This document shows positions 9,146 through 17,934 of a stretch of DNA of 64,000 bases, in pieces. Origin of the DNA: Capillibacterium thermochitinicola (GTDB taxonomy: Bacteria > Bacillota > UBA4882 > UBA10575). Under the pieces are notes generated by a model. That model was not told the DNA's origin. It saw nothing but the letters and a program-made list of their open reading frames with translations, and searched no databases. Positions within the stretch are counted from its first letter, which is position 1; every line of letters starts with the position of its first letter. The DNA lies in NCBI RefSeq assembly GCF_013664685.1, contig NZ_JAAKDE010000004.1:62001-126000 (forward strand), read 5' to 3'. The position numbers were made by a program, and so were the translations under genes.

Positions 9146-11110
9146 TTAAGCAAACTTTCCTTGGCCGCCCAGGTTTTGCGCAAAACTGGCCCGGTCCACC
9201 AGGACCAAGGCGCTGAGCGGGGGTACCTCCACTGCGTTGGAATGGTGTGCGGCCAAAGCCTCGGTCCCAGCCCGCTGCTGGTCAACGACGACCACCCAAT
9301 CGTCACCGGGGAGGGCCACCGTAGCCGGGGTGCTTTTCGCGTTGAAAAGGACCACAATTGTCCGCCAGGGATCGCCGTTGGCATGCTCCGCAAGGATATA
9401 ACCGATGAGCTGTTCCGGCAGATCGAGAAACCGGAGGTGGGTTTGGATCTGTTCGGTGGTCCGCAGGCGGAAAGCCGGATGGGCTTTGCGCAGCGCAATT
9501 AAACCCCGGTAGTAGGTGTAAACTTCTTCATAACGGGCTTTGCGTGCCCAATCCAACTGATTAACCTCGTCCGGCGCCAAATAACTGTTGGCGTTCCCGC
9601 CCTTGGTCCGGAGAAATTCCTGTCCGGCGTGGAGAAAAGGAATCCCTTGACTGGTCAGCACAATCGCGCCGGCCAATTTATGCCTTTTGATGCGCAGGGT
9701 TTCCGGTTCATCCGGATTGGTTATGGCCAGCTTGTCCCAGAGGGTCAGGTTGTCATGGGCTTCACAATAGACCACTGATTGCTCCGGCGAACTGGCCCAG
9801 GGTCCGTGGTCATAATTGACCCGCTCATAACAAAGCTGGGGATGGGCGGTGGCCGCCACAATACCAAACTTAACACTCTCCTCCAGACCGGGACGGCCAT
9901 TGACAAAACCCGGTTCCGATCCGTAAAAAACATGCCCCTTAATCCCGTCCCGGGCCGAATCGTTGAAAAAGGCAATCCCCGGCACATGGGACGCATTTCC
10001 TTTCAGCGCGGCCCGCTCGCCCGGGAGCGGTGAAGGCCCGCCGGTCCAACCCTCTCCGTAAACGATGATCCCGGGGGCTACACGGTCAAGGGCCTGCCGG
10101 ATCTGCCGCATGGTTTCCAGATCGATGAGTCCCATCAAGTCAAAACGGAAACCGTCCAACCGGTATTCGCTGGCCCAGTAGACCACCGAATCAAGGATTA
10201 GTTTCCGCACCATTGGCCGTTCGGTGGCCAATTCGTTACCGCACCCCGAACCGTTGGCAAAACTACGATCCGGATTCATCCGGTAATAATACCCGGGGAC
10301 CAACCGGTTGAGATTGGAATCCCAGGCTTTGTAGGTATGGTTGTAAACTACGTCCATAATGACGCCAATCTTCCGCCGGTGCAGGTTTTGAATGGCCGCC
10401 TTCAACTCCCGGATGCGCATGGTGCCGTCGAAAGGATCGGTCGCGTAGGATCCTTCCGGAACGTTAAAGTTTTTCGGATCGTATCCCCAGTTGAACTGGG
10501 GATGTTCTTGTTCGGCCTCATCAACGGAGGCGAAATCAAAGACCGGCAGTAAATGCAGGTGGGTGATGCCCAAATCAGCCAAGTGGTCGAGGCCGGTCTT
10601 TACGCCCATGGGCCCCCTGGTCCCGGCTTCCGTAAAAGCCAAAAATTTACCCTTATGCTGGATTCCCGCTTGCGGATGGGTTGAAAAATCACGGACATGC
10701 AATTCATAGATGATCGCATCCACCATCGCCTCCAGAACGGGCCGCGCGGTCCCGGCCCAACCCTCCGGGTTGGTGCGGGCGAGGTCCACCACCATCCCCC
10801 GGTCGCCGTTAACCCCGGCCGCGCGGGCATAGGGATCCATCACTTCATAAGTACGGTCTTCATGGGTAACCGCATAGGTGTAATACAGCCCGTGACAGTC
10901 GCCTTCCACCTGCCCGCGCCAGACTCCGCTCTCTTCCCGGACCATGGGGTAAACAGTTTTAACCCCGCCCCGTCCTTGACGGTAAGTACACAGACTTACT
11001 TCGCGGGCGGTAGGTGCCCAAACCGTAAAGACGGTCCGCGCGGGGGTGTACACGGCACCCAGATCGTCACCGGGATAATAGTAATGCTCATCAATCCAGT
11101 CGGCGTTCAT
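9146..11110 (-). CDS. pulA: Type I pullulanase (GH13_14)
   Basis: A 654-residue debranching enzyme acting on alpha-1,6 links of pullulan or glycogen. Residues ~20-110 form a CBM48-type beta-sandwich (AVYTPARTVFTVWAPTAREV). The GH13 barrel carries the type I pullulanase motif FNWGYDPKNFN, the barrel motif DVVYNHTY, the nucleophile region GFRFDLMGLID, the acid/base region YGEGWTGG and the third Asp in CEAHDN. There is no signal peptide, so it is intracellular. ATG 11110 is chosen for a strong GGGGGAG site in front; an upstream in-frame start adds only 14 unconserved residues. It is likely to work with the GH57 branching enzyme on storage glycogen or imported maltodextrins. Confidence 0.92.
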   Translation of the reverse strand: MNADWIDEHYYYPGDDLGAVYTPARTVFTVWAPTAREVSLCTYRQGRGGVKTVYPMVREESGVWRGQVEGDCHGLYYTYAVTHEDRTYEVMDPYARAAGVNGDRGMVVDLARTNPEGWAGTARPVLEAMVDAIIYELHVRDFSTHPQAGIQHKGKFLAFTEAGTRGPMGVKTGLDHLADLGITHLHLLPVFDFASVDEAEQEHPQFNWGYDPKNFNVPEGSYATDPFDGTMRIRELKAAIQNLHRRKIGVIMDVVYNHTYKAWDSNLNRLVPGYYYRMNPDRSFANGSGCGNELATERPMVRKLILDSVVYWASEYRLDGFRFDLMGLIDLETMRQIRQALDRVAPGIIVYGEGWTGGPSPLPGERAALKGNASHVPGIAFFNDSARDGIKGHVFYGSEPGFVNGRPGLEESVKFGIVAATAHPQLCYERVNYDHGPWASSPEQSVVYCEAHDNLTLWDKLAITNPDEPETLRIKRHKLAGAIVLTSQGIPFLHAGQEFLRTKGGNANSYLAPDEVNQLDWARKARYEEVYTYYRGLIALRKAHPAFRLRTTEQIQTHLRFLDLPEQLIGYILAEHANGDPWRTIVVLFNAKSTPATVALPGDDWVVVVDQQRAGTEALAAHHSNAVEVPPLSALVLVDRASFAQNLGGQGKFA

Positions 11111-11335
11111 CGTTGCTCCCCCCCTTTCTTCTCCGCCAAAACTAGACAACAACCGCTTTTCACAGTATATCCAGTTCTTTAAGGTCTAAATCCCATCTCC
11201 CCCGCCGCACGAAAGCCTTTTCTATGATTTTCACACTTATTTCGGTTTTATGCCCAATAAGTAGTTACTTTGACCTCTTACCTTTTACCCGCATCCCGCA
11301 TAGTTTGTAGTAGATTACGAATGGAGGAATCAAAG

Positions 11336-12055
11336 ATGGGCATGAATGAACAAAATATGGTCATCAGTCAGATCTCCTGTCCCGGCGGCACCGTTTATAC
11401 CATTATTCCCGGCGACACCCTTTTCGCCCTGGCCCAGAGGTTTAACACCACTGTCCAGGCCATCCTCAACGCCAACCCCGGCCTTGATCCCAACTCTCTA
11501 CAAGTCGGACGGATGATCTGCATTCCGGTGGCGCCCGGCCCCGGTCCTTGCCCCGGTGGTTTTACCTACACCATCAGAGCTGGTGATACCTTCTTTAGTA
11601 TCGCCCGGCGCTTCGGTACCACCGTGACCGCCCTTCAAGCGGCGAACCCGGGGGTCGATCCCAATCGTCTCCAGATTGGACAACAGATCTGCGTTCCCGC
11701 GCGTGCTCCCGCGCCCGGCCCCTGTCCTGGCGGTTTTCTCTACACAATCCGGGCCGGCGATACCTTCTTTGCCCTCGCGTCCCGTTTTGGTGTGACAGTA
11801 CAGGCTTTAACCTCCGCCAACCCTGGCGTTAACCCGAATAATTTGCAAGTGGGGCAACAGATTTGCATTCCCGCACCGGCACCAACCCCAAGTCCAGGAA
11901 CCTGTTCCGGCTTTATCTACATTATCCGCTCCGGGGATACCCTCTTTAGTCTCGCCCAACGTTTTGGCACCACGGTCGCTGCCATTACGGCTGCGAACCC
12001 CGGGATCAACCCCAACCAATTACAGGTCGGACAGCAAGTTTGCATCCCCGGCTGA
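11336..12055 (+). CDS. Protein with four LysM domains, no signal peptide
   Basis: A 239-residue protein made almost only of four LysM repeats, each about 45 residues (pattern YTIxxGDTLFxLAQRFxTTVxAIxxANPGxxPNxLQVGQxICIP), joined by Pro/Ala/Gly linkers. LysM domains bind N-acetylglucosamine polymers such as peptidoglycan or chitin. There is no signal peptide and no catalytic domain. In spore formers such proteins are often spore coat or cortex-associated proteins assembled from the mother cell; that is an inference here. ATG 11336 has GGAGG 8 bases upstream. A terminator follows. Confidence 0.85.
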   Translation: MGMNEQNMVISQISCPGGTVYTIIPGDTLFALAQRFNTTVQAILNANPGLDPNSLQVGRMICIPVAPGPGPCPGGFTYTIRAGDTFFSIARRFGTTVTALQAANPGVDPNRLQIGQQICVPARAPAPGPCPGGFLYTIRAGDTFFALASRFGVTVQALTSANPGVNPNNLQVGQQICIPAPAPTPSPGTCSGFIYIIRSGDTLFSLAQRFGTTVAAITAANPGINPNQLQVGQQVCIPG

Positions 12056-12090
12056 TGTACGAAAAGGCCAAACCAAAAATGTCCAAAAAA

Positions 12091-12114
12091 AGACCGGGCC
12101 CAGCCCGGTCTTTT
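12091..12114 (+). terminator. Rho-independent terminator of the first LysM gene
   Basis: Perfect stem AGACCGGGC / GCCCGGTCT with a short loop, followed by TTTT. Confidence 0.8.
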
Positions 12115-12118
12115 GCGA

Positions 12119-12742
12119 TCAGTCCGCACATAAAGCGAAATATGATTGGAGATCCTCGAAAGCGGCCGGCCCCTGAAAATGGAAAACTTTAAACCCGAGT
12201 TTTTGGGCGGCTGCAAGATTGGCTTCCCGGTCATCAATGAATAAACATTCCTCCGGCTTGCGTCCCAGCTCCTCAAGGCTGATCCGGTAGATCCGTGGGT
12301 CCGGCTTGATAACCCGCCAATGACAAGAATAAACTTGACTGGTAAAGAGGTCCTGCCTTAACCAGTCAAAATGGGCTCGCATATAGTCCAGAACTTCCCA
12401 AACCATATTGGAGATGATCCCCAATTGATAGCCGTCGATTTTCAAATCGGCTACCCACTCAAGAACAGCCGGATTTAACTGCGTCCAACTCTTGACATCA
12501 TGGGTGATCAATTTGGACGCTAGTTCCGGAGAATAATCCACTCCACAGGCCGCTAAAACCTTCTGCCAATATTCCTCACCGGTACTGCCCAGATCATAAT
12601 AGGGCCGGTAATGGTAATACCAGCGGTAAAACTGACTTTCCTCCACCCGAAGCAGCCCCAACATCGCTTCGACCTCCGAGCGCACCTGGTCCGTGGAGAT
12701 CACACCACCGTAATCGAAAATAACCGCTTTAATTTGCGCCAA
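12119..12742 (-). CDS. HAD-family hydrolase (haloacid dehalogenase-like phosphatase)
   Basis: A protein of about 207 residues with HAD motif I as IKAVIFDYGGVIS, in which the usual second Asp (DxD) is replaced by Gly-Gly (DYGGV), as in many members of the YihX/epoxide-hydrolase-N-like branch. Motif II is QLGIISN and the C-terminal motifs are CLFIDDREANLAAAQKLGF. The substrate is unknown. The start is probably the TTG at 12742, because GGAGGAGG lies just upstream; the longer ORF would place that ribosome binding site inside the coding region. It lies between two LysM genes on the opposite strand. Confidence 0.8.
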   Translation of the reverse strand: MAQIKAVIFDYGGVISTDQVRSEVEAMLGLLRVEESQFYRWYYHYRPYYDLGSTGEEYWQKVLAACGVDYSPELASKLITHDVKSWTQLNPAVLEWVADLKIDGYQLGIISNMVWEVLDYMRAHFDWLRQDLFTSQVYSCHWRVIKPDPRIYRISLEELGRKPEECLFIDDREANLAAAQKLGFKVFHFQGPAAFEDLQSYFALCAD

Positions 12743-12978
12743 AGAAAATCCTCCTCCGCAAGACAAGTTGTCTCCTATGGACAAACTGGTTTATAAACAT
12801 CTTCTTAAATGAAGAATTAGACAAAATAATCCTTTGCCCTCCCCCAAAAAACTTGGGCACAAATACCTTTATTCCTATGGAATAAAGTTTTATGCCGAAA
12901 TCTTGGTGCCTCCCTTCGGCCCGACGAATACCTTAATATCAGGATTGAACAGTACTTATCCCGTGAGGAGGTGCCAAA

Positions 12979-13968
12979 ATGTCCGAAAAGGAACAAAACG
13001 TTGTCGAAACCACCCCGGCTCCTGAACCAATGCAACAACCTGCCTGCCCGCCAGGGGGTATTCTATATACGGTGCGTGCCGGAGACACCCTTTTTAGCAT
13101 CGCCAACCGCTTCGGCATTCCTTTAGATTGTTTACGCCGTTTCAATCCGCAAGTGGTCGGCGACCAGATCTTCCCCGGTCAGGTCTTGTGTATCCCGCCG
13201 GCATCCGCTTGTACAACGCCACCCCCGTCGTCATGTCCGCAAGGAGGATTCTTCTACACGGTTCAGCCCGGAGACACTCTCTTTAACATCGCCAACCGCT
13301 TCGGCATTCCTTTAGATTGCTTACGCCGCTTCAATCCGCAAGTGGTCGGCGACCAAATCTTCCCTGGCCAAGTCCTGTGCATCCCGCCGGCCAGCGCTTG
13401 TGTCCCGCAACCGCAATGTCCGCCGGGAGGATTCTTGTACACGGTTCAGCCTGGAGACAGCCTCTTTAGCATCGCCAACCGCTTCAACATTCCTTTAGAT
13501 TGCTTACGCCGCTTCAATCCACAAGTAGTCGGCGATCAAATCTTCCCTGGTCAGGTCTTGTGCATCCCACCGGCGTCCGCTTGCGCGCCAACACCGGTTC
13601 AATGTCCACCAGGTGGGATCTTGTACACGGTGCGGGCTGGCGACACCATGTTCAACATCGCCAACCGTTTCGGGATTCCTTTGGATTGCCTCATTCGCTT
13701 CAACCCACAGATCCCGAACCCGAATCTGATCTTCCCGGGCCAGGTCCTTTGTGTGCCCCCGGCATCCGCCTGTGTCGGAGTACCCCAACCCCAATGCCCA
13801 CCCGGGGGATTCCTGTATACGGTTCGGGCCGGCGATACCATGTTTAATATCGCCAACCGGTTCGGTATTCCCTTAAATTGCCTCATTCGCTTCAATCCAC
13901 AGATCCCGAATCCAAACCAGATCAATCCCGGCCAAGTCATCTGTGTTCCACCAAGAACAGCATGTTAG
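12979..13968 (+). CDS. Protein with five LysM domains and near-identical repeats
   Basis: A 329-residue protein with an acidic start (MSEKEQNVVETTPAPEPMQQ) and five LysM repeats of about 61-64 residues including a Cys-containing linker (CPPGGxLYTVxxGDTxFxIANRFGIPLDCLxRFNPQ and PGQVLCIPPASAC). Three conserved Cys per unit suggest disulfides after release from the cytoplasm, or metal binding. There is no signal peptide. The repeats are much more alike than those of the first LysM gene, pointing to recent duplication or gene conversion. A strong GAGGAGG precedes the ATG. A coat-like role in spores is inferred from the lack of secretion signal and catalytic domain. Confidence 0.85.
   Translation: MSEKEQNVVETTPAPEPMQQPACPPGGILYTVRAGDTLFSIANRFGIPLDCLRRFNPQVVGDQIFPGQVLCIPPASACTTPPPSSCPQGGFFYTVQPGDTLFNIANRFGIPLDCLRRFNPQVVGDQIFPGQVLCIPPASACVPQPQCPPGGFLYTVQPGDSLFSIANRFNIPLDCLRRFNPQVVGDQIFPGQVLCIPPASACAPTPVQCPPGGILYTVRAGDTMFNIANRFGIPLDCLIRFNPQIPNPNLIFPGQVLCVPPASACVGVPQPQCPPGGFLYTVRAGDTMFNIANRFGIPLNCLIRFNPQIPNPNQINPGQVICVPPRTAC
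13099..13968 (+). repeat. Tandem coding repeat, five units of 183-192 bases
   Basis: The string ATCGCCAACCG recurs at 13099, 13288, 13471, 13657 and 13849, giving periods of 189, 183, 186 and 192 bases. The following ~80 bases are nearly identical in units 1-3, and units 4-5 share a variant end (NPQIPNPN). The units are LysM domains, so this is a protein-coding repeat and not a CRISPR array. Confidence 0.85.
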
Positions 13969-13985
13969 GTAAACGCCAGACAGGA

Positions 13986-14030
13986 GAAGGAAGGAGGCGT
14001 CAGATGACGCCTCCTTCCTTCTTTATTTTT
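13986..14030 (+). terminator. Rho-independent terminator of the second LysM gene
   Basis: Perfect 16-bp stem (GAAGGAAGGAGGCGTC / GACGCCTCCTTCCTTC) with a 4-base loop, followed by a T-rich tract. Its end overlaps the stop codon of the convergent LacI gene. Confidence 0.85.
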
Positions 14031-15033
14031 GAAATAACTCTTTTACCGTTTCCCGCTCTTGAATGGTATGGGGCAGGATCCGGCTTTCCATTTTCTTACC
14101 CTGCTCGATATTGTCAATCAACATCATCATTCCCAGTTCACCCATGTGGTAAAAGGGCTGGCTTAGCGTGGTCAAGGGAGGGATTGTCATCTCCGCGATC
14201 TGGGTGTTGTCATACCCGATGATTGATAAATCATCAGGTACTTTAATTCCCCGTTTATAAGCACAGACCAACGCCCCGGCGGCCATTTCATCACTGGCGG
14301 CAAAAACGGCCGTCATTCCGGAAGCTGTCTCCAACAGTTGCGCCATCGCCTTGATCCCACTGCGAAAAGTGAAATCGCCATAAGCGATAAACTCCTCCCC
14401 CAAGGTGACTCCGTACTCCGCTAAAGCCCTCTTGTATCCTTGAATCCGGGGAAAACCGGCAATCCTATCTTCTTTGGTCCCACTGAGCATCCCGATGCGC
14501 CGGTGTCCTTTCTTTAAGAGATAGAGCGTGGCATCATAGGCGGCCGCTTCGTCGTCCACCTTCACGTAAGGCAAGGTTCCCCCCGCATAACAGGTCGAAA
14601 CCAAAACCACAGGCTTTTTGAACTGAACTAATTTTCTATACTGAACCGGGGTAAGGTTTGCACTGACGACAATGATGCCATCCACCTGTTTTTCTTTGAG
14701 CACATCCAAGTATTCCAGAGTCCGGATGCCGTCATTGTCGGTATTACAAACAATGACGCTTTTTTCATTGTTATGCGCCTGTCGCTCGATCCCCTTTAAC
14801 ATCTCGGAAGTAACCATACTCGAAAGGCTAGGCATCAGAATCCCAATGGTATGGGATCGTTTACAGACCAGCCCTCGTGCGAGGGCATTAGGCTGGTAAC
14901 CAAGCTCCTTAATGACCTTCAGCACCCGGCGCCGGGTTTCCTCCGTATACCCCGGCAGGTTATTGAGCACGCGGGAAACGGTCGCCACCGATACCCCCGC
15001 TTCCCGAGCCACATCCTTGATTGTCGGATTCAT
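14023..15033 (-). CDS. LacI-family repressor of the 14-18 kb glycoside module
   Basis: A 336-residue regulator: an N-terminal LacI helix-turn-helix (TIKDVAREAGVSVATVSRVL), a hinge helix (PNALARGL) and a periplasmic-binding-protein-like effector domain (HTIGILMPSLSS ... VDGIIVVSANLTP). It is the last gene of a minus-strand operon: the GH15-like gene ends only 29 bases upstream. A perfect CG-centred palindrome, the classic LacI-family operator form, lies upstream of the operon at 17847-17866, so autoregulation and sugar-relieved repression are likely. The effector is unknown; an alpha-glucoside is a reasonable guess from the GH15 neighbour. Confidence 0.88.
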   Translation of the reverse strand: MNPTIKDVAREAGVSVATVSRVLNNLPGYTEETRRRVLKVIKELGYQPNALARGLVCKRSHTIGILMPSLSSMVTSEMLKGIERQAHNNEKSVIVCNTDNDGIRTLEYLDVLKEKQVDGIIVVSANLTPVQYRKLVQFKKPVVLVSTCYAGGTLPYVKVDDEAAAYDATLYLLKKGHRRIGMLSGTKEDRIAGFPRIQGYKRALAEYGVTLGEEFIAYGDFTFRSGIKAMAQLLETASGMTAVFAASDEMAAGALVCAYKRGIKVPDDLSIIGYDNTQIAEMTIPPLTTLSQPFYHMGELGMMMLIDNIEQGKKMESRILPHTIQERETVKELFQK

Positions 15034-15062
15034 TAAGGATCCTTCCCCTCACTATCTTACTG

Positions 15063-16145
15063 TCACCGGTTTGTCAAAGCGGTTGTTAACTCATCCACCA
15101 AAATCAGATACATCGCATGGGACCATAAAAGCGGCTGGGCAATAGGCCCCCACTTCTCAACCCAGTTTTGGTAAGTGCTTTCCTGATTAAGGTTGATGGG
15201 TACTTGCTCCGGCAGTTCGCCCCGGTCGTTGGCCTGGGCCTCGATCCATTCTTTAATCCGGATCGCTTCCTGGACCCGCCTTTCAAGTAAATAATACCAG
15301 CCCAACCACGCCGTTAACAGGATCCAGGCGCCACCCCCGTAGTAGGTATCCTGTAGATAGCGGTGGACACCCTGCTGCTTTTTGAAAAGATCCCGTTCGA
15401 TCCGCCCGACTGTCGCTTTCAAGACCGGATCGTCCAGGGGAAACAGGCGAAACGGGACCGCCATCCAGAGTAAACTGGCATCGACTCCGGTAAACCCGTT
15501 CGCTTTGACTATATGACCATTATGGACAAAGTGGTCTTTGATATAACTCTTGATCGCTTTTACCGTCGCCCCGATGTCCGCTCGTTCCAAATATTGATTT
15601 ATCCGCTCCAGCCCGCCGGCAATACACGCCAAAGTAGACGGGTGGACCAAATCCACATATTCCTCCCAACAATCATAGTTCGGCTCTGTCCAGAAACTAA
15701 GTAAATAATCAACGGTTAACGCTATTCCTTTTTGATACCGATCGAGTAATTCCTTCCGGCCGGTAATTTTTATATGTTCCGCAAGGCCCCAAAGCCAAGT
15801 TCCATAACCATCCAGTTGAAAATTGGCCCAGTTATCATTGGTATCACTTCCATCCAAACGGTAGCGGGTGGGTAAAAACTCCTGCGGGGTAATGGGCAAC
15901 CCTTGTTGCTTCCTCCCTATTAAATCCCGGACTTTCTCTTCCCGGGCCGCAATGACCTGTGCCACCCACCGGTAGAAGCGGTCAGCCGAATCGACTTCAC
16001 CCACCCGGTCCATCGCATAAGCGATAAAGCTTCCATCCCGCAGCCAGCTGTACTGATAATTTTCGAAGTTTGGCGAGGCAATATAAGCGCCTGAAGCATC
16101 CTGATTCTCTTTAATTATTTCAATACTCCGTTCTCTTAAGTCCAT
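15063..16145 (-). CDS. GH15-family glucoamylase-like glycosidase
   Basis: A 360-residue (alpha/alpha)6-barrel protein. The N-terminal region SPNFENYQYSWLRDGSF is the substrate-binding WLRDG motif of GH15. The motif DCWEEYVDLVHPST holds the likely general acid (WEE), and the C-terminal region has PIAQPLLWSHAMYL. The beta-sandwich domain found in front of the barrel in full-length bacterial glucoamylases is absent, so this is the short, single-domain form. There is no signal peptide, so it probably hydrolyses imported oligosaccharides. The start at 16145 is supported by GAGAGGT; the upstream in-frame extension is not. It follows the chimeric transporter gene and precedes the LacI gene. Confidence 0.8.
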   Translation of the reverse strand: MDLRERSIEIIKENQDASGAYIASPNFENYQYSWLRDGSFIAYAMDRVGEVDSADRFYRWVAQVIAAREEKVRDLIGRKQQGLPITPQEFLPTRYRLDGSDTNDNWANFQLDGYGTWLWGLAEHIKITGRKELLDRYQKGIALTVDYLLSFWTEPNYDCWEEYVDLVHPSTLACIAGGLERINQYLERADIGATVKAIKSYIKDHFVHNGHIVKANGFTGVDASLLWMAVPFRLFPLDDPVLKATVGRIERDLFKKQQGVHRYLQDTYYGGGAWILLTAWLGWYYLLERRVQEAIRIKEWIEAQANDRGELPEQVPINLNQESTYQNWVEKWGPIAQPLLWSHAMYLILVDELTTALTNR

Positions 16146-16253
16146 CGGTTCTACCTCTCTTCTCTTAATGCTAAGGGGTTTTGGGTTGTCATACAACCGC
16201 TTATCCCCACCCTCTCTTTTGGTGCCTAATTCAGGTGAAAACCGGATTGAGGG

Positions 16254-17768
16254 TTATCCCTTGATCGCCCCCCGCATCACGCCACTGATAATCCACTTTT
16301 GCGCAATAATGTACACAACAATAACCGGGGACAAAACCATCAAATAGGAAGCAAAGGCCAGATTATAATTGGTATCAAACTGGCTTTGGAAGACAAACTG
16401 GACCAAAGGTAAGGTCATTTGGTCGGGCCGGCTCAGCATGACCAGCGGAAGGAGGAAATCGTTCCAAACCCACAAGACCGTTAAGACACCAACGGTCGCG
16501 TTGATCGGGGCCATCAACGGGAAAACGACTTTCCAGAACAGCTTCCAGACACTGCAGCCATCCACAATCGCCGCTTCATTATCCATAACTCTCAGGAAGG
16601 CTGGAACATCTTTCTTCAAAAGGAACTCCTGAATCAGATTGGCCACTTGCATTCCCGGTGGATAATAATGGTCGGCAAAACTGGTGATTCTACCGGTTTC
16701 AAAGTATTCTCTGATACCGACGAGATCCGGCGAGGTCTGATAAACTTCTTTTACCGCCGAAAAGAGATTTTCCTGGTTGATATAATACTCGGCATTTTCT
16801 TTTTCCAAGATGAAATAGATGAATTCGAGCGCGATTTTATTGTGCCGGCCGCGGGCCGGGATCGTCAGGACAGTGTCAACCCCGGAAACCAAGCGGTTTT
16901 TCGCTGGATCATTGGTCGCCGGCAGGGAGAATACACCAATATTAATATCGGGATTGGCGGCTTTAATCGAACCAATAGCCCAGATCCCCTGGAGATACAT
17001 GACGGATGCGCCATTGGCGAAGGCCGTATTCCCCTGGTCATAACCGACACCAAAATTATCGTTGTGACCGTAATTTAACAAAGCAAGCATTTTTTCGGCA
17101 ACTTCCGGGTACCGTTCGGCAAAGGAAGTCTGGCCGGTTTCCATTTTGTCAAAGAAATCATCGCCATGGAGATTAGAAGCCAAAGTATTCCAGGGAACCA
17201 TGCAGGTCCAGGCGTCTTTAAATGTCAAGTACAACGGGACTTGCCCTGCTTGTTTAATCTTTTCAGCGGTGGCAATAAATTCATCCCAAGTCCGGGGAAC
17301 CGTCAAACCAAGTTCCGCATATTTATCCTTGTTATACAATACTGTATTGGCATTGGCCGAATAGGGGATGCCATTCGGAACTTTCTTCCCGGCTAAACGG
17401 TTTAGCATTTCAATGTAAGAGCTATGTACCATGTTAACAGCCCGTTCTTTCGAGAAATCGTATAAAACGCCGGCAGCGGCCAATTCGCCATAGGTAGCAT
17501 TCCCGCCGATGGCCATAATGTCAGGAATGTCGTTTTTAACCAGGCGTGCTTTAATGACGGTTTCGGCATTGGGAACAAAGTTCTGTTCGATGTCCACCCC
17601 GGGATGGGTCTTTTCGAAGCGGGCAATTAATTCGTCAAATGTTTTAATTGCCTCCTGTTTATTTTGGAAAAGCTCCAGTTTAACCTTGGCGGCACTGATA
17701 TTCAAGGTTGAAAAGACGAAAACCATCACCAACAGGACAAGAAAACCGTATCTTACTTTTTTCACCAT
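16254..17768 (-). CDS. Chimera: sugar-binding protein fused to tail of ABC permease
   Basis: A 504-residue ORF joining two unrelated proteins. Residues 1-~396 are a carbohydrate ABC-transporter binding protein: a signal peptide (MVKKVRYGFLVLLVMVFVFS), ELFQNKQEAIKTFDELIARFEK, and the ligand-domain motif NGIPYSANANTVLYNKDKY. From Glu398 to the end is the C-terminal ~107 residues of a MalG-type permease: the EAA loop that docks on the ATPase (EAAIVDGCSVWKLFWKVVFP, then LMAP) and the last two membrane segments, ending MRGAIKG. All of MalF, most of MalG and the last residues of the binding protein are missing. The frame is intact, with AAAGGAGG before the ATG. It is probably non-functional in transport, and a secreted protein with a misplaced cytoplasmic loop. 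Confidence 0.85.
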   Translation of the reverse strand: MVKKVRYGFLVLLVMVFVFSTLNISAAKVKLELFQNKQEAIKTFDELIARFEKTHPGVDIEQNFVPNAETVIKARLVKNDIPDIMAIGGNATYGELAAAGVLYDFSKERAVNMVHSSYIEMLNRLAGKKVPNGIPYSANANTVLYNKDKYAELGLTVPRTWDEFIATAEKIKQAGQVPLYLTFKDAWTCMVPWNTLASNLHGDDFFDKMETGQTSFAERYPEVAEKMLALLNYGHNDNFGVGYDQGNTAFANGASVMYLQGIWAIGSIKAANPDINIGVFSLPATNDPAKNRLVSGVDTVLTIPARGRHNKIALEFIYFILEKENAEYYINQENLFSAVKEVYQTSPDLVGIREYFETGRITSFADHYYPPGMQVANLIQEFLLKKDVPAFLRVMDNEAAIVDGCSVWKLFWKVVFPLMAPINATVGVLTVLWVWNDFLLPLVMLSRPDQMTLPLVQFVFQSQFDTNYNLAFASYLMVLSPVIVVYIIAQKWIISGVMRGAIKG

Positions 17769-17846
17769 AATTCCTCCTTTTTTAATCTTTTGGTGACTGA
17801 CTTTGGCGCTATCTCTCGCCCCAACCACCGCCTTTCTTCTTGTCTC

Positions 17847-17866
17847 GAACGTAAACGTTTACGTTC
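17847..17866. promoter_or_regulatory. LacI-family operator (perfect 20-bp palindrome)
   Basis: GAACGTAAACGTTTACGTTC is a perfect palindrome with the central CG typical of LacI/GalR operators. It lies about 80 bases upstream of the chimeric transporter gene and about 19 bases downstream of a possible -10 (TATAAA on the minus strand, 17885-17890), a position that would block transcription. The likely ligand is the LacI protein encoded at the end of the same operon. Confidence 0.8.
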
Positions 17867-17934
17867 TCAAAAAGGGACCAACCCTTTATAATTATGAAAA
17901 CCAGCAGTTAAGTTACCCTTCTTGATGTAATTAA

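Noticed and set aside
10697-11182. 161-codon plus-strand ORF opposite the pullulanase start
   Set aside because: It is antisense to the CBM48 part of pulA and has no recognisable protein features.
13099-13968. Regular ~186-base DNA repeats resembling an array
   Set aside because: The repeats are in frame and encode LysM domains; unit length and lack of unique spacers exclude CRISPR.
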